64,000 nt of DNA, taken from Saccharomonospora cyanea NA-134 (GTDB lineage: Bacteria > Actinomycetota > Actinomycetes > Mycobacteriales > Pseudonocardiaceae). A program made the translations under genes and the position numbers. Below, piece after piece: positions 45,747 to 55,923 of this stretch (its first letter is position 1; every line of letters begins with the position of its first letter). Location: positions 434,001 through 498,000 of the forward strand of contig NZ_CM001440.1 in the NCBI RefSeq assembly GCF_000244975.1. Reading direction: 5' to 3'. Under the pieces are notes generated by a model. It was not told where the DNA came from. It ran no database searches and saw nothing but the letters and a program-made list of their open reading frames with translations.

Positions 45747-46166
45747 GTGCTCATCCCACGCAAGGTCAAGTACCGCAAGCAGCACTCACCGAAGCGTTCC
45801 GGCGCTGCCAAGGGCGGCACGAAGGTCAACTTCGGCGAGTTCGGCATCCAGGCGCTCGAGCACGGTTACGTGACCAACCGGCAGATCGAGTCCGCTCGTA
45901 TCGCCATGACCAGGCACATCAAGCGTGGCGGCAAGATCTGGATCAACATCTTCCCGGACCGCCCGCTGACCAAGAAGCCCGCCGAAACCCGCATGGGTTC
46001 CGGTAAGGGCTCGCCCGAGTGGTGGGTGGCGAACGTGAAGCCGGGTCGGGTCATGTTCGAGATGAGCTTCCCGAACGAGACTGTGGCCCGCGAGGCGATG
46101 CGCCGCGCGATCCACAAGCTCCCGATGAAGTGCAGGATCGTGACTCGTGAAGGTGGTGAGTTCTGA
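45747..46166 (+). CDS. rplP: Ribosomal protein uL16
   Basis: A 139-residue protein near the A-site tRNA elbow. It has [18 protein letters not shown] and [20 protein letters not shown]. It starts at GTG 45747; GGAGGGCTGAGGC provides the ribosome-binding site. Confidence 0.97.
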   Translation: MLIPRKVKYRKQHSPKRSGAAKGGTKVNFGEFGIQALEHGYVTNRQIESARIAMTRHIKRGGKIWINIFPDRPLTKKPAETRMGSGKGSPEWWVANVKPGRVMFEMSFPNETVAREAMRRAIHKLPMKCRIVTREGGEF

Positions 46167-46417
46167 TGGCGAAGGCCGGAGGAGTGGCGGCGTCAGAACT
46201 TCGGGAGCTCACTGCTGAGGAGCTCGTGCTGCGCCTGAAGGAGTCGAAGGAGGAGCTGTTCAACCTCCGGTTCCAGATGGCGACCGGGCAGCTCGACAAC
46301 AACCGCAGGCTGCGCACGGTGCGCGCGGACATCGCCCGCATCTACACCGTGATGCGGGAGCGGGAGCTCGGTCTGTCCGTCTCCCCCGAGGAGAACGAGA
46401 GTGAGGGTGCCGCATGA
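46166..46417 (+). CDS. rpmC: Ribosomal protein uL29
   Basis: An 83-residue tunnel-exit protein with [35 protein letters not shown] 46166 shares its A with the rplP stop; its own stop overlaps rpsQ. The short acidic tail is usual in actinobacteria. Confidence 0.96.
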   Translation: MAKAGGVAASELRELTAEELVLRLKESKEELFNLRFQMATGQLDNNRRLRTVRADIARIYTVMRERELGLSVSPEENESEGAA

Positions 46418-46695
46418 CGGAGGCGGTGCAGAACAAGGACGCCGGACGTAACTACCGGAAGGTCCGCGAAGGACTGGTCGTGTCCGACAAGATGGACAAG
46501 ACGATCGTCGTGGAGCTCGAAGACCGGAAGAAGCACCCGCTGTACGGCAAGGTCATGCGCAGCACCAAGAAGGTGAAGGCGCACGACGAGCAGAACACCG
46601 CAGGGGTGGGTGACCGGGTCCTGCTCATGGAGACCCGACCGCTGTCGGCCACCAAGCGGTGGCGGCTCGTCGAGATCCGCGAGAAGGCCAAGTAA
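46414..46695 (+). CDS. rpsQ: Ribosomal protein uS17
   Basis: A 93-residue 16S rRNA-binding protein with [30 protein letters not shown] 46414 overlaps the rpmC stop (ATGA). A 78-bp gap follows before rplN. Confidence 0.97.
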   Translation: MTEAVQNKDAGRNYRKVREGLVVSDKMDKTIVVELEDRKKHPLYGKVMRSTKKVKAHDEQNTAGVGDRVLLMETRPLSATKRWRLVEIREKAK

Positions 46696-46773
46696 TCAGG
46701 GGCTGGGCAAAGGCCCCCTTCGTTCCGCCAGGCTCGGCACGGCCGAGAACCGGCGCGACATACAGGAGTTGAC

Positions 46774-47142
46774 GTGATCCAGCAGGAGTCGCGACTGCGA
46801 GTCGCCGACAACACGGGTGCCAAGGAGATCCTGACCATCCGGGTGCTCGGTGGCTCGGGGCGGCGCTACGCGGGTATCGGTGACATCATCGTCGCCACCG
46901 TCAAGGACGCCATCCCGGGCGCCAACGTGAAGCGTGGTGACGTCGTCAAGGCCGTCATCGTCAGGACCGCGAAGGAGAAGCGTCGCCCCGACGGCTCCTA
47001 CATCCGGTTCGACGAGAACGCCGCGGTGCTCATCAAGAACGACAACGAACCACGAGGCACACGCATCTTCGGGCCGGTTGGCCGCGAGCTGCGCGATCGG
47101 AAGTTCATGAAGATCATCTCGCTCGCGCCGGAGGTGCTCTGA
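46774..47142 (+). CDS. rplN: Ribosomal protein uL14
   Basis: A 122-residue intersubunit-bridge protein and binding site of the silencing factor RsfS. It has [20 protein letters not shown] and the C-terminal [19 protein letters not shown] 46774 follows CAGGAGTTGAC. Conventionally the first gene of the spc operon. Confidence 0.97.
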   Translation: MIQQESRLRVADNTGAKEILTIRVLGGSGRRYAGIGDIIVATVKDAIPGANVKRGDVVKAVIVRTAKEKRRPDGSYIRFDENAAVLIKNDNEPRGTRIFGPVGRELRDRKFMKIISLAPEVL

Positions 47143-47457
47143 ATGAAGGTCAAGAAGGGCGACACGGTCCTCGTCATCGCAGGCAAGGACAAGGGCGCCA
47201 AGGGCAAGGTCATCAAGGCTTACCCCGAGCGTCAGCGGGTTCTGGTCGAGGGTGTGAACCGCATCAAGAAGCACACCCGGATCACCCAGACGCAGCGCGG
47301 TGCCCAGTCCGGCGGGATCGTCACCCAGGAGGCTCCCATCCACGTCTCGAACGTGATGGTCGTCGACTCCGACGGCAAGCCGACCCGGGTGGGCTACCGC
47401 ATCGGCGAGGACGGCAAGAAGGTTCGTATCTCGCGTAGGACGGGCAAGGACATCTGA
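47143..47457 (+). CDS. rplX: Ribosomal protein uL24
   Basis: A 104-residue assembly-initiator protein with a KOW motif ([21 protein letters not shown]). ATG 47143 directly follows the rplN stop. Its own stop shares a base with the rplE ATG. Confidence 0.97.
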   Translation: MKVKKGDTVLVIAGKDKGAKGKVIKAYPERQRVLVEGVNRIKKHTRITQTQRGAQSGGIVTQEAPIHVSNVMVVDSDGKPTRVGYRIGEDGKKVRISRRTGKDI

Positions 47458-48026
47458 TGACGACCGCAGAGAAGACGTACCCGACACCGCGGTTGAAGAC
47501 CCGGTACCGCGAGGAGATCGCCGGCCAGCTGCGCGAGGAGTTCGGCTACACCAACCCGCACCAGATCCCCGGTGTGGTCAAGGTCGTGGTCAACATGGGC
47601 GTCGGCGACGCCGCTCGGGACAGCAAGCTCATCGAGGGCGCCATTCGCGACCTCGCCACCATCACCGGGCAGAAGCCCGAGGTGCGCCGGGCGCGCAAGT
47701 CCATCGCGCAGTTCAAGCTGCGTGAGGGCCAGCCGATCGGTGCCCGTGTGACGCTGCGTGGCGACCGCATGTGGGAGTTCCTGGACCGGCTGCTGACCAT
47801 CGCGTTGCCGCGTATCCGCGACTTCCGCGGGCTGTCGGACAGGCAGTTCGACGGCAACGGCAACTACACGTTCGGTCTCACCGAGCAGTCGATGTTCCAC
47901 GAGATCAACCCCGACTCCATCGACCGCCCGCGCGGCATGGACGTCACGGTTGTGACCAGCGCCAACACCGACGACGAGGGTCGCGCGTTGCTGCGCAAGC
48001 TCGGTTTCCCCTTCAAGGAGGCGTGA
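47457..48026 (+). CDS. rplE: Ribosomal protein uL5
   Basis: A 189-residue 5S rRNA-binding protein with [20 protein letters not shown] and [24 protein letters not shown] 47457 overlaps the rplX stop (TGATGA). Confidence 0.97.
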   Translation: MTTAEKTYPTPRLKTRYREEIAGQLREEFGYTNPHQIPGVVKVVVNMGVGDAARDSKLIEGAIRDLATITGQKPEVRRARKSIAQFKLREGQPIGARVTLRGDRMWEFLDRLLTIALPRIRDFRGLSDRQFDGNGNYTFGLTEQSMFHEINPDSIDRPRGMDVTVVTSANTDDEGRALLRKLGFPFKEA

Positions 48027-48030
48027 TCAG

Positions 48031-48216
48031 ATGGCCAAGAAAGCTCTGATCGCCAAGGCTGCCCGCAAGCCGAAGTTCGCGGTGCGCTCCTACACCCGCT
48101 GCCAGCGTTGCGGTCGTCCACGCTCGGTGTATCGCAAGTTCGGTCTCTGCCGGATCTGCCTGCGGGAGATGGCGCACGCGGGACAGCTCCCCGGCGTGAA
48201 CAAGTCGAGCTGGTAA
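48031..48216 (+). CDS. rpsZ: Ribosomal protein uS14, zinc-binding type
   Basis: A 61-residue short uS14 with a zinc ribbon [20 protein letters not shown], i.e. two CxxC pairs. This is the zinc-containing (C+) form, while a zinc-free paralogue, if any, is outside the window. ATG 48031 follows AGGAGGCG. Confidence 0.97.
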   Translation: MAKKALIAKAARKPKFAVRSYTRCQRCGRPRSVYRKFGLCRICLREMAHAGQLPGVNKSSW

Positions 48217-48227
48217 GGCTCTTTGAC

Positions 48228-48249
48228 GTCCCCTGCGCCGCGCAGGGAC
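48228..48249 (+). other. Intra-operon hairpin between rpsZ and rpsH
   Basis: GTCCCCTGCG / CGCAGGGAC stem with a 3-nt loop and one bulged C in the 95-bp gap. It could be an mRNA-processing or S8-type regulatory structure; function unknown. Confidence 0.35.
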
Positions 48250-48311
48250 CCATTCCACTTCGCCACAGGCCCCGTCAGGGGAACCAGGGCGAGAAAGGTT
48301 GACAGGTCACC

Positions 48312-48710
48312 ATGACGATGACCGACCCGATCGCAGACTTCCTGACACGTCTGCGTAACGCGAACTCGGCGTACCACGACATGGTCGTGCTGCCGCACTC
48401 GAAGATCAAGGCGAACATCGCCGAGATCCTCAAGCGCGAGGGCTACATCGCCGACTACCGCACCGAGCCGGGTGAGAAGCACAAGAACCTGGTTGTGGAG
48501 CTGAAGTACGGCCCGAACCGTGAGCGGAGCATCGCAGGGCTTCGCCGCGTGTCCAAGCCCGGCCTTCGGGTGTACGCGAAATCGACCAACCTGCCCAGCG
48601 TTCTGGGTGGCCTCGGCGTGGCGATCATTTCGACGTCCGCCGGGCTCCAGACCGACAGGCAGTGCAAGCGCAACGGCGTGGGCGGCGAAGTCCTCGCCTA
48701 CGTCTGGTGA
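48312..48710 (+). CDS. rpsH: Ribosomal protein uS8
   Basis: A 132-residue central-domain 30S protein and spc-operon repressor in E. coli. It has [20 protein letters not shown] and the C-terminal [12 protein letters not shown] 48312 is used; an ATG two codons later is possible. Confidence 0.96.
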   Translation: MTMTDPIADFLTRLRNANSAYHDMVVLPHSKIKANIAEILKREGYIADYRTEPGEKHKNLVVELKYGPNRERSIAGLRRVSKPGLRVYAKSTNLPSVLGGLGVAIISTSAGLQTDRQCKRNGVGGEVLAYVW

Positions 48711-48725
48711 GGAAGGGGGACTGGC

Positions 48726-49265
48726 ATGTCACGCATCGGTAAGCTGCCGATCACCGTCCCCTCCGGGGTCGATGTGAACATCGACGGGCAGCACATCACG
48801 GTCAAGGGCCCGAAGGGCACGCTGGAGCACACCGTTCCCGAGCCGATCACTGTCGAGCGCGGCGAAGACGGCACTCTGGTGGTCAAGCGACCCGACGAGG
48901 AGCGGGAGAGCCGCGCGCTGCACGGCCTCACCCGGACCTTGGTGAACAACCTGGTCGTCGGTGTGACGCAGGGCTACGAGAAGCGCATGGAGATCCACGG
49001 AGTCGGTTACCGCGTGCAGGCCAAGGGCTCGGACCTCGAGTTCGCCCTCGGCTACAGCCACCCGGTGCTCATCAAGGCTCCGGAGGGCATCACGTTCAAG
49101 GTGGAGAGCCCGACCAAGTTCTCCGTGTCCGGCATCGACAAGCAGAAGGTCGGCCAGATCGCGGCGGTCATCCGGCGCCTGCGTCGTCCGGACCCGTACA
49201 AGGGCAAGGGTCTGCGCTACGAGGGTGAGCGCATCCGCCGCAAGGTCGGGAAGACGGGTAAGTGA
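48726..49265 (+). CDS. rplF: Ribosomal protein uL6
   Basis: A 179-residue protein near the factor-binding site. It has [20 protein letters not shown] and the C-terminal [22 protein letters not shown] 48726 follows GAGGAAGGGG. Confidence 0.97.
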   Translation: MSRIGKLPITVPSGVDVNIDGQHITVKGPKGTLEHTVPEPITVERGEDGTLVVKRPDEERESRALHGLTRTLVNNLVVGVTQGYEKRMEIHGVGYRVQAKGSDLEFALGYSHPVLIKAPEGITFKVESPTKFSVSGIDKQKVGQIAAVIRRLRRPDPYKGKGLRYEGERIRRKVGKTGK

Positions 49266-49267
49266 TC

Positions 49268-49666
49268 ATGAGCGAAACGGTTACGAAGCGGAAGCCGGTC
49301 GGCAAGGACATCTCCACCCGTCGTCGTGCTGGCAAGGTCCGTCGGCACAATCGGCTGCGCAAGAAGATCGAGGGCAGTGCCGCGCGTCCGCGGATGTCGG
49401 TGAAGCGTTCCTCGCGCCACATCGTCGTTCAGTTGATCGACGACCTGGCGGGGCACACCCTGGCCTCGGCGTCCAGCCTGGAGGCGGACGTCCAGGCCGT
49501 CGAGGGCGACAAGAAGGCCAAGGCCGCCAAGGTCGGCGAGTTGGTCGCGGCCCGCGCCAAGGCGGCGGGCATCTCCAAGGTGGTGTTCGACCGCGGTGGC
49601 AACGCCTACCACGGCCGTATCGCCGCCCTGGCCGACGCCGCCCGAGAGGGCGGGTTGGAGTTCTGA
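49268..49666 (+). CDS. rplR: Ribosomal protein uL18
   Basis: A 132-residue 5S rRNA-binding protein with [21 protein letters not shown] and [25 protein letters not shown] 49268 gives the family start [10 protein letters not shown]; a GTG at 49262 overlapping the rplF stop (GTGA) is an alternative adding two residues. Confidence 0.94.
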   Translation: MSETVTKRKPVGKDISTRRRAGKVRRHNRLRKKIEGSAARPRMSVKRSSRHIVVQLIDDLAGHTLASASSLEADVQAVEGDKKAKAAKVGELVAARAKAAGISKVVFDRGGNAYHGRIAALADAAREGGLEF

Positions 49667-49667
49667 C

Positions 49668-49703
49668 ATGAGCAAGATTCTCGAGAACGGAAGGAACGCC
49701 TGA
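49668..49703 (+). other. 11-codon ORF bridging rplR and rpsE
   Basis: ATG AGC AAG ... GCC TGA encodes [11 protein letters not shown]. It begins 1 bp after the rplR stop, and its TGA shares a base with the rpsE ATG (TGATG). The rpsE ribosome-binding site GGAAGGAA lies within it. It may serve as a translational relay or be fortuitous. Confidence 0.3.
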
Positions 49704-50332
49704 TGCCGGGACGTACGCGGCAATCCGGCGGCCAGGGCGGACCGGGCGACCGCGAGCGCGGTGGCCGGGACCGCAGGGACCGTCGTGACGGTGGCCGTGG
49801 CGGGGCGGCCCAGGACAAGACCCCGCACCTCGAGCGCGTCGTAGCGATCAACCGCGTGGCCAAGGTCGTCAAGGGTGGTCGTCGCTTCAGCTTCACCGCG
49901 CTGGTCGTCGTCGGTGACGGCGACGGTCAGGTCGGTGTCGGCTACGGCAAGGCCAAGGAGGTGCCCGCGGCGATCGCCAAGGGCGTCGAGGAAGCGAAGA
50001 AGAACTTCTTCCGCGTGCCTCGCATCGGTGGCACCATCCCGCACCCCGTGCAGGGTGAGGAGGCCGCCGGTGTGGTGCTGCTTCGTCCGGCCAGCGCCGG
50101 TACCGGTGTGATCGCCGGTGGCGCCGTCCGTGCCGTGCTGGAGTGCGCTGGTATCCAGGACGTGTTGTCGAAGTCGCTCGGCAGCGACAACGCGATCAAC
50201 ATCGTGCACGCGACCGTGCGGGCCCTGAAGGACCTCCAGCGTCCCGAAGCGGTCGCCGCTCGCCGTGGTCTGCCGCTCGAAGACGTGGCTCCGGCCCGGA
50301 TGCTGCGTCAGCGTGCGGGGCAGGGGGTCTGA
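49703..50332 (+). CDS. rpsE: Ribosomal protein uS5
   Basis: A 209-residue decoding-fidelity protein. A Gly/Arg-rich N-terminal extension of about 35 residues precedes the core ([33 protein letters not shown]). ATG 49703 after GGAAGGAACGCCTG. Confidence 0.96.
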   Translation: MPGRTRQSGGQGGPGDRERGGRDRRDRRDGGRGGAAQDKTPHLERVVAINRVAKVVKGGRRFSFTALVVVGDGDGQVGVGYGKAKEVPAAIAKGVEEAKKNFFRVPRIGGTIPHPVQGEEAAGVVLLRPASAGTGVIAGGAVRAVLECAGIQDVLSKSLGSDNAINIVHATVRALKDLQRPEAVAARRGLPLEDVAPARMLRQRAGQGV

Positions 50333-50333
50333 C

Positions 50334-50516
50334 ATGGCTCAGCTGAAGATCACCCAGATGAAGAGCACGATCGGGACCAAGCAGAACCACCGGGCGTCGC
50401 TCCGCACCCTCGGCCTGCGCAAGATCAGGCAGTCCGTGGTGCGTGAGGACACGCCGCAGGTGCGTGGCCTCATTCAGGCGGTCCGGCACCTGGTGACCGT
50501 GGAGGAGGTCAAGTAA
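50334..50516 (+). CDS. rpmD: Ribosomal protein uL30
   Basis: A 60-residue 50S protein with [20 protein letters not shown] and [15 protein letters not shown] 50334 lies 1 bp after rpsE; the longer frame from 50265 is rpsE shadow. Its stop overlaps the rplO ATG (TAATG). Confidence 0.96.
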   Translation: MAQLKITQMKSTIGTKQNHRASLRTLGLRKIRQSVVREDTPQVRGLIQAVRHLVTVEEVK

Positions 50517-50959
50517 TGACCATCAAGATCCACCACCTGAAGCCCGCACCCGGCGCGAAGCGGGACAAGATCCGCGTTGGTCGCGGTGAGGGTTCCAAGG
50601 GCAAGACGGCGGGTCGCGGCACGAAGGGCACGAAGGCCCGGAAGAACGTGCCTGCCGGCTTCGAGGGTGGGCAGATGCCCATCCACATGCGGCTGCCGAA
50701 GCTGCGCGGCTTCAAGAACCGTTTCCGTACCGAGTACCAGGCGATCAACGTGGGCGACCTGGCCCGCGTGTTCCCCGAGGGCGGCAAGGTCGGCAAGGAC
50801 GAGCTGATCGCCCGTGGACTCGTCCACAAGGGTGAACTTGTGAAGGTTCTTGGCAACGGCGACGTGGAGGGCGTGAAGTTCGACGTCACGGCCGACGCGT
50901 TCTCCAAGTCCGCGAAGGAGAAGATCGAGGCGGCCGGTGGCACGGCCACCGCGCTCTAG
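50516..50959 (+). CDS. rplO: Ribosomal protein uL15
   Basis: A 147-residue late-assembly 50S protein. It has [21 protein letters not shown] and [19 protein letters not shown]. It ends the spc block here; secY follows only after a 393-bp gap containing a hairpin. Confidence 0.96.
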   Translation: MTIKIHHLKPAPGAKRDKIRVGRGEGSKGKTAGRGTKGTKARKNVPAGFEGGQMPIHMRLPKLRGFKNRFRTEYQAINVGDLARVFPEGGKVGKDELIARGLVHKGELVKVLGNGDVEGVKFDVTADAFSKSAKEKIEAAGGTATAL

Positions 50960-50995
50960 AGATCACTTTCGCGAAGCCGAACCGCAACGATCCGA

Positions 50996-51038
50996 ACAAG
51001 GCCCGCCGGACCGAGACAAGAGGCCCGGCGGGTCTTGT
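50996..51038 (+). terminator. Hairpin terminator after rplO
   Basis: ACAAGGCCCGCCGG pairs with CCGGCGGGTCTTGT (14 bp, one G-T) around a 15-nt loop. It lies 36 bp after rplO and suggests secY has its own promoter. Confidence 0.6.
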
Positions 51039-51050
51039 CGTGTGCGGTCC

Positions 51051-51080
51051 GAACCGTTTTTAGCCCGCTGAACGCGGTTC
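51051..51080. repeat. GTTTAGC-family palindrome (rplO-secY gap)
   Basis: GAACCG ... CGGTTC arms enclose TTTAGCCCGCTGAAC. It belongs to a dispersed family with members at 54027-54047, 54077-54101 and 60285-60322. Confidence 0.6.
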
Positions 51081-51352
51081 TCACGGCGCCTACCCCGACT
51101 CCTCCATCGCGATTCGCCCGCGGAACGTGAGGAGAGGGGCCAGCCGACCGCGCCTACTTTCGTCGCTCCTTGGGGCGTGTGAACCCCGCACTAGATGCGG
51201 CACCCCTTGGCGATGCTGTTAAAGTCGAACCACGCTTGGGCCGTTGTGTCCCGAGCGTGTCTGGCTTGCCGCCAGTGACAGAGTGTCCAGCCGGTCCCAT
51301 GCCGGCCAAAGCCGATCGTCGGTTCGCCGACGACGCCGAGGAGGTCCCCCGC
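51081..51352 (+). promoter_or_regulatory. secY upstream region
   Basis: 272 bp with a marginal frame only. GAGGAGG at about 51338 is the secY ribosome-binding site. A promoter is expected because of the hairpin after rplO, but no convincing hexamer pair was found. Confidence 0.3.
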
Positions 51353-52660
51353 GTGCTCAGCGCCTTCCGCTCGGCTCTCGCGACGCCGGACCTGCGCAAG
51401 AAGATCCTGTTCACGCTGATGATCGTGGCCGTGTACCGGATCGGTGCGGTCACACCGGCGCCCGGGGTTTCGTACCCGAATGTTCAGGCATGTCAGGCGC
51501 AGGTCGAGGATCAGAACATCTTCTCGCTGCTGAACCTGTTCAGCGGTGGCGCGCTCCTGCAGCTGTCGATCTTCGCCACGGGCATCATGCCCTACATCAC
51601 GGCGAGCATCATCGTCCAGCTGCTCACCGTGGTGATTCCTCGCTTCGAGGAGCTCAAACGGGAGGGCCAGGCAGGCCAGGGCAAGCTCACGCAGTACACG
51701 CGCTACCTCACCATCGCGCTGGCGATCCTCCAGGCCACCGGCGTCGTCGCGCTGGCCGACCGCGGTCAGCTCTTCGGTAACTGCGACCAGCCGGTCCTGC
51801 CTGACAACAGCGTCTACACGCTGGCGCTGACGGTTCTGACGATGACCGCGGGCACCGCCGTCATGATGTGGCTGGGCGAGCTCATCACCGAGCGCGGTGT
51901 CGGCAACGGCATGTCGCTGCTCATCTTCCTGAACATCGCCGCCCGGATCCCCACCGAGGGCGCCGCGATCCTCAGCAACCAGGGCGGCCTGACGTTCTTC
52001 TTCATCTGCCTGCTCGCGCTGGCGATCATCGCGAGCGTCATCTTCGTCGAGCAGGGGCAGCGCCGGATCCCGGTGCAGTACGCCAAGCGGATGATCGGCC
52101 GCCGCATGTACGGCGGCACCTCCACCTACCTGCCGATCAAGGTGAACCAGGCCGGCGTCATCCCGGTCATCTTCGCGTCGTCACTGCTTTATCTGCCGGA
52201 CCTCCTCGGACAGCTCATCGGCGACCCGAACCAGGCGTCCGGCTGGCAGCGTTTCCTCCAGAACTACGTGACGGATCAGTCGCACTGGGTGCACATCACG
52301 CTGTACTTCGCGATGATCATCTTCTTCACGTACTTCTACATCACGATCACGTTCAACGTGGACGACCGCGCCGAGGAGATGAAGAAGTTCGGCGGGTTCA
52401 TCCCCGGCATCCGACCGGGCAGGCCGACCGCCGAGTACCTCGGGTTCGTGCTCAGCAGGATCACACTGCCGGGCTCCATCTACCTCGGTATCGTGGCGAT
52501 TCTGCCGAACTTCTTCCTGTCGGTCACCGGCGAAGGGAACAACCAGAACTTCCCGTTCGGCGGAACAGCTGTGCTGATCATGGTGGGTGTCGGGCTCGAC
52601 ACCGTGAAGCAGATCGAAAGCCAGCTGATGCAGCGTAACTACGAAGGGTTCCTCCGATGA
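51353..52660 (+). CDS. secY: Preprotein translocase subunit SecY
   Basis: A 435-residue, ten-helix channel subunit of the Sec translocon, partner of the SecE at 2872. It starts [30 protein letters not shown]; the plug and cytosolic loops are intact ([23 protein letters not shown]). GTG at 51353 is preferred because GAGGAGG precedes it and the family N-terminus begins here. A frame open from 51170 adds about 60 unconserved residues. The stop overlaps adk (ATGA). Confidence 0.96.
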   Translation: MLSAFRSALATPDLRKKILFTLMIVAVYRIGAVTPAPGVSYPNVQACQAQVEDQNIFSLLNLFSGGALLQLSIFATGIMPYITASIIVQLLTVVIPRFEELKREGQAGQGKLTQYTRYLTIALAILQATGVVALADRGQLFGNCDQPVLPDNSVYTLALTVLTMTAGTAVMMWLGELITERGVGNGMSLLIFLNIAARIPTEGAAILSNQGGLTFFFICLLALAIIASVIFVEQGQRRIPVQYAKRMIGRRMYGGTSTYLPIKVNQAGVIPVIFASSLLYLPDLLGQLIGDPNQASGWQRFLQNYVTDQSHWVHITLYFAMIIFFTYFYITITFNVDDRAEEMKKFGGFIPGIRPGRPTAEYLGFVLSRITLPGSIYLGIVAILPNFFLSVTGEGNNQNFPFGGTAVLIMVGVGLDTVKQIESQLMQRNYEGFLR

Positions 52661-53211
52661 CGCGTGTAGTTCTCGTCGGCCCGCCAGGGGCGGGTAAAGG
52701 CACACAGGCGGCGGCGCTGTCGCAGCGGCTCGGAATCCCTCACATCTCGACGGGCGACCTTTTCCGTAAGCATGTCGGTGACGAGACGCCTCTGGGCCGG
52801 GAGGCCAAGCGCTACCTCGACTCGGGTGAGCTTGTTCCGGACACCGTGACCAACGAGATGGTTCGGGAGCGGCTGGGGGAGCCGGACGCCAAGTCGGGGT
52901 TCCTCCTCGACGGCTTCCCCCGCAACACCAAGCAGGCCGATGTGTTGGGTGAGCTGCTCAAGGAAAGCGACGAATCGCTCGATGCGGTGATCGAGCTCAA
53001 GGTTCCCGAGGACATGCTCGTGGAACGTCTGCTCGGTCGTGGGCGTACCGACGACACCGAGGACGTCATCCGACGTCGGCAGCAGGTGTACCGCTCGGAG
53101 ACCGCCCCGCTGTTGGAGTACTACTCGGACATCCTGGTCACCGTGGACGGTGTCGGTGACATCGACGAGGTGTCGAACAGGGTGCTCGACGCGCTCGGCA
53201 AGCGTTCGTGA
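52657..53211 (+). CDS. adk: Adenylate kinase
   Basis: A 184-residue enzyme interconverting ATP+AMP and 2 ADP. P-loop [10 protein letters not shown] (residues 8-17), NMP-binding region [12 protein letters not shown], and a short LID ([15 protein letters not shown]) without zinc cysteines, the actinobacterial short form. ATG 52657 overlaps the secY stop. Confidence 0.97.
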   Translation: MTRVVLVGPPGAGKGTQAAALSQRLGIPHISTGDLFRKHVGDETPLGREAKRYLDSGELVPDTVTNEMVRERLGEPDAKSGFLLDGFPRNTKQADVLGELLKESDESLDAVIELKVPEDMLVERLLGRGRTDDTEDVIRRRQQVYRSETAPLLEYYSDILVTVDGVGDIDEVSNRVLDALGKRS

Positions 53212-53226
53212 GTCGGCGACCACTTC

Positions 53227-54033
53227 GTGTTCGGCATGTTTCGACGGCGACGCATGATTGAGATCAAGACGCCCGGTGAGCTGGAAGCGATGCGGGCAGC
53301 GGGCCTCGTTGTCGCGCGCACACTGCGGAAAGTGACAGAAGCGGCGCGGCCCGGAGTCAGCACGGGCGAGTTGGACGAGCTGGCCGAACAGGTCATCCGC
53401 GATGCGGGTGCGGTGCCGTCGTTCAAGGGCTATCACGGCTTTCCGGCGTCAATCTGCGCGTCGGTCAACGAACAGATCGTGCACGGCATCCCCTCGAAGG
53501 ACGCCGTGCTTGCCGACGGGGATCTCCTGTCGGTCGACTGCGGGGCCATCCTCGACGGCTGGCACGGCGACTCGGCGGTCACGATTGAGATCGGTGAGGT
53601 GTCCGAACGCGATCGCATGCTCTCTGCGGCCACGCAGGCCGCGATGATCGCGGGTATCGAGGCCGTGTCGCCGGGCGGCCGGTTGACCGACATCTCTTAC
53701 GCCGTCGAGTCCGCAGCCCGTCGCGCGAGCTCCCAGGACGGTGTCGAGTACGGCATGGTCGTGGAGTACGGCGGGCACGGCATCGGGCGGGAAATGCATA
53801 TGGAGCCGTTCCTGCCGAACGTCGGCAAGCCCGGCAAGGGCCCGAAGCTGGCCGTCGGTATGGCGCTTGCCATCGAACCGATGCTGACGGGTGGGTCGGC
53901 CGAGACCATCGAGCTGGACGATGGCTGGACGGTCGTCACCGCAGACGGTTCCCGAGCCGCGCACTGGGAGCACACCGTCGCTGTCACCGAGAACGGACCG
54001 TGGGTGCTGACCGCACCCGAAGACCACGTTTAG
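53227..54033 (+). CDS. map: Methionine aminopeptidase, type I
   Basis: A 268-residue enzyme removing N-terminal Met. Metal ligands are in [27 protein letters not shown] and HWEHTVAV. The start is uncertain: GTG 53227 is the longest, with ATG 53236 and ATG 53254 ([10 protein letters not shown]) also possible and no clear ribosome-binding site. The stop codon lies inside a GTTTAGC-type palindrome, so element and gene end overlap. Confidence 0.92.
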   Translation: MFGMFRRRRMIEIKTPGELEAMRAAGLVVARTLRKVTEAARPGVSTGELDELAEQVIRDAGAVPSFKGYHGFPASICASVNEQIVHGIPSKDAVLADGDLLSVDCGAILDGWHGDSAVTIEIGEVSERDRMLSAATQAAMIAGIEAVSPGGRLTDISYAVESAARRASSQDGVEYGMVVEYGGHGIGREMHMEPFLPNVGKPGKGPKLAVGMALAIEPMLTGGSAETIELDDGWTVVTADGSRAAHWEHTVAVTENGPWVLTAPEDHV

Positions 54034-54047
54034 CGGGCTGAAAACGG
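54027..54047. repeat. GTTTAGC-family element at the map 3' end
   Basis: CGTTTAGCGGGCTGAAAACG contains the map stop TAG. It is a near-palindrome with loose right arm, one of the dispersed family. Confidence 0.5.
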
Positions 54048-54076
54048 TACGACTCGCAGCCCGCGGAGTGCGTCGA

Positions 54077-54101
54077 CCGGGTTCAGCCCGCTGAACACGG
54101 T
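54077..54101. repeat. GTTTAGC-family palindrome before infA
   Basis: ACCGGGTTCAGCCCGCTGAACACGGT; core GTTCAGCCCGCTGAAC is a perfect dyad with 2-bp centre. It lies between map and the infA promoter, 34 bp from the previous element. Confidence 0.6.
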
Positions 54102-54162
54102 CCGTCCCGAACCGGCACGTTGCCGCACCGACATCCTCTTCCACCGGGCCCCGTGGTCGGGC

Positions 54163-54191
54163 TTGACAACTGTTGCGTACACTGTTTAGTC
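54163..54191 (+). promoter_or_regulatory. infA promoter
   Basis: Perfect -35 TTGACA, 17-bp spacer, -10 TTAGTC; 118 bp upstream of infA. This is among the better promoter matches in the window and would drive infA-rpmJ and perhaps the alpha operon. Confidence 0.5.
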
Positions 54192-54308
54192 GGCGTGCTC
54201 ATCACGTCGGCTCCAACGTGCTCGCATGATCACTTTGGGGTCGAGGTGACGTGTGTGCCACCCAGGCAAGCACTCGAACGCTCAAACCGATCACGAAACG
54301 CGGAGTAC

Positions 54309-54530
54309 ATGGCGAAGAAGGACGGGGCCATCGAGGTCGAGGGCCGCGTAATCGAGCCGCTTCCCAACGCGATGTTTCGCGTCGAGTTGGAGAACGGCCA
54401 CAAGGTCCTTGCACACATCAGTGGGAAGATGCGGCAGCACTACATCCGCATCCTGCCCGAGGACAGGGTTGTCGTGGAGCTCTCGCCCTACGACTTGTCC
54501 CGTGGTCGCATCGTCTATCGCTACAAGTGA
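54309..54530 (+). CDS. infA: Translation initiation factor IF-1
   Basis: A 73-residue OB-fold protein binding the 30S A site. It has [20 protein letters not shown] and the C-terminal [15 protein letters not shown] 54309; the frame open from 54120 is leader. Confidence 0.97.
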   Translation: MAKKDGAIEVEGRVIEPLPNAMFRVELENGHKVLAHISGKMRQHYIRILPEDRVVVELSPYDLSRGRIVYRYK

Positions 54531-54606
54531 TCACGGCGAGCGTGGCGGGAGGCGACTCCCGCCAGGGGGCGCGCAGCAACTCAGCACGAGCAGGAGAGCA
54601 GGAGAC

Positions 54607-54720
54607 GTGAAGGTCAAGCCGAGCGTCAAGAGGATCTGCGACAAGTGCCAGGTCGTCCGTCGTCACGGGCGCATCATGGTCATCTGCGACAACCTGCGCC
54701 ACAAGCAGCGCCAGGGCTGA
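54607..54720 (+). CDS. rpmJ: Ribosomal protein bL36, zinc-binding type
   Basis: A 37-residue protein with [20 protein letters not shown] and [13 protein letters not shown]. The C-x2-C, third Cys and His are intact, so this is the zinc form. GTG 54607 follows GCAGGAGAC. It is too short for most gene finders but unmistakable. Confidence 0.97.
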   Translation: MKVKPSVKRICDKCQVVRRHGRIMVICDNLRHKQRQG

Positions 54721-54916
54721 TCGCGGTCGTCAGTGATCTGACAGCTGAATCGCAACCTCCCCGCGCCTGCCGGGTCGGCGACGACCCGGTTCACCCCCGG
54801 AACTTCGGGCCGGGGCCGGGACACCGTCCGCGAGAGCGGGCGGGTGACGGCGAGTCGTCCCGGGACGGGCAGGGAGCAGACCCGAAGAAAGTGAAAACGA
54901 AGGAGCACAACCGCCA

Positions 54917-55297
54917 ATGGCACGACTCGCTGGCGTCGATCTCCCCCGCGAGAAGCGGTTGGAGATCGCGCTGACCTACATCTACGGCATCGGCCGTACC
55001 CGCTCGAAGGAAATCCTCGCAGCGACGCAGGTCAACGCGGACACCCGTGTGAGGGATCTCGGTGACGAGGACCTCGCCAAGCTGCGGGAGTTCATCGAGG
55101 AGAACTACAAGGTCGAAGGTGACCTCCGGCGCGAGGTGAACGCCGACATCCGTCGGAAGATCGAGATCGGGTGCTACGAGGGTCTCCGGTGGCGGCGCGG
55201 CCTGCCTGTGCGCGGCCAGCGCACCAAGACCAACGCCCGTACCCGCAAGGGCCCGAAGAAGACGGTCGCCGGCAAGAAGAAGGCGGGCAAGAAGTGA
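54917..55297 (+). CDS. rpsM: Ribosomal protein uS13
   Basis: A 126-residue 30S head protein with [21 protein letters not shown] and the C-terminal [22 protein letters not shown] 54917. Its stop is overlapped by the GTG of an additional small ORF, which separates it from rpsK. Confidence 0.97.
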   Translation: MARLAGVDLPREKRLEIALTYIYGIGRTRSKEILAATQVNADTRVRDLGDEDLAKLREFIEENYKVEGDLRREVNADIRRKIEIGCYEGLRWRRGLPVRGQRTKTNARTRKGPKKTVAGKKKAGKK

Positions 55298-55479
55298 GTG
55301 CCAGCGGCAGACGAGCCGTCCGTGCGGGCGCGGTCCAGCGTCGCGGCTCGGCCCGGATGTCGCCGAAGGCGCTCTACGCCCGTCCGATGGCGCTGCGCCA
55401 GCTGTACGCCGACGCCGGCACGTTGATGCGGCGCGGGCAGCGTGAAGCCGCGGCAGCCCACCAGCAGAACTCGCGCTAA
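55294..55479 (+). CDS. Unrecognised 61-residue basic protein between rpsM and rpsK
   Basis: GTG at 55294 overlaps the rpsM stop (GTGA). The frame runs 61 codons ([57 protein letters not shown]) to TAA at 55479, 16 bp before rpsK. It is very basic at the N-terminus, then amphipathic and helical. Third-position G/C is as high as in neighbouring real genes, and the rpsK ribosome-binding site AAGGAG starts in its stop codon. I know no ribosomal protein at this position; uS13 and uS11 are normally adjacent. It could be a ribosome-associated accessory protein or a non-functional coupling ORF. Confidence 0.6.
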   Translation: MSASGRRAVRAGAVQRRGSARMSPKALYARPMALRQLYADAGTLMRRGQREAAAAHQQNSR

Positions 55480-55495
55480 GGAGATACACCCGACC

Positions 55496-55900
55496 ATGCC
55501 ACCGAAGTCTCGTACGTCGGGGACCAAGAAGGTCCGGCGTAAGGAAAAGAAGAACGTCGTTCACGGGCACGCCCACATCAAGAGCACGTTCAACAACACC
55601 ATCGTTTCGATCACCGACCCCAACGGCGCGGTGATCTCCTGGGCGTCCTCGGGCCACGTCGGCTTCAAGGGTTCCCGCAAGTCGACCCCGTTCGCCGCCC
55701 AGATGGCCGCTGAGAACGCCGCTCGCAAGGCCGCCGAGCACGGCATGAAGAAGGTCGACGTGTTCGTCAAGGGCCCCGGTTCCGGTCGGGAGACCGCGAT
55801 CCGCTCGCTGCAGGCCGCGGGCCTCGAGGTCGGCACCATCCAGGACGTGACCCCGCAGCCGCACAACGGCTGCCGCCCCCCCAAGCGGCGCCGGGTCTGA
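55496..55900 (+). CDS. rpsK: Ribosomal protein uS11
   Basis: A 134-residue platform protein near the E site. It has [21 protein letters not shown] and the C-terminal [19 protein letters not shown] 55496 follows TAAGGAGATACACCCGACC. Confidence 0.97.
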   Translation: MPPKSRTSGTKKVRRKEKKNVVHGHAHIKSTFNNTIVSITDPNGAVISWASSGHVGFKGSRKSTPFAAQMAAENAARKAAEHGMKKVDVFVKGPGSGRETAIRSLQAAGLEVGTIQDVTPQPHNGCRPPKRRRV

Positions 55901-55923
55901 GGAACGGGGAGGAGTAAGGACAC

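Noticed and set aside
51170-51352. N-terminal extension of SecY
   Set aside because: Unconserved residues; the GTG at 51353 has a strong ribosome-binding site and gives the standard length.
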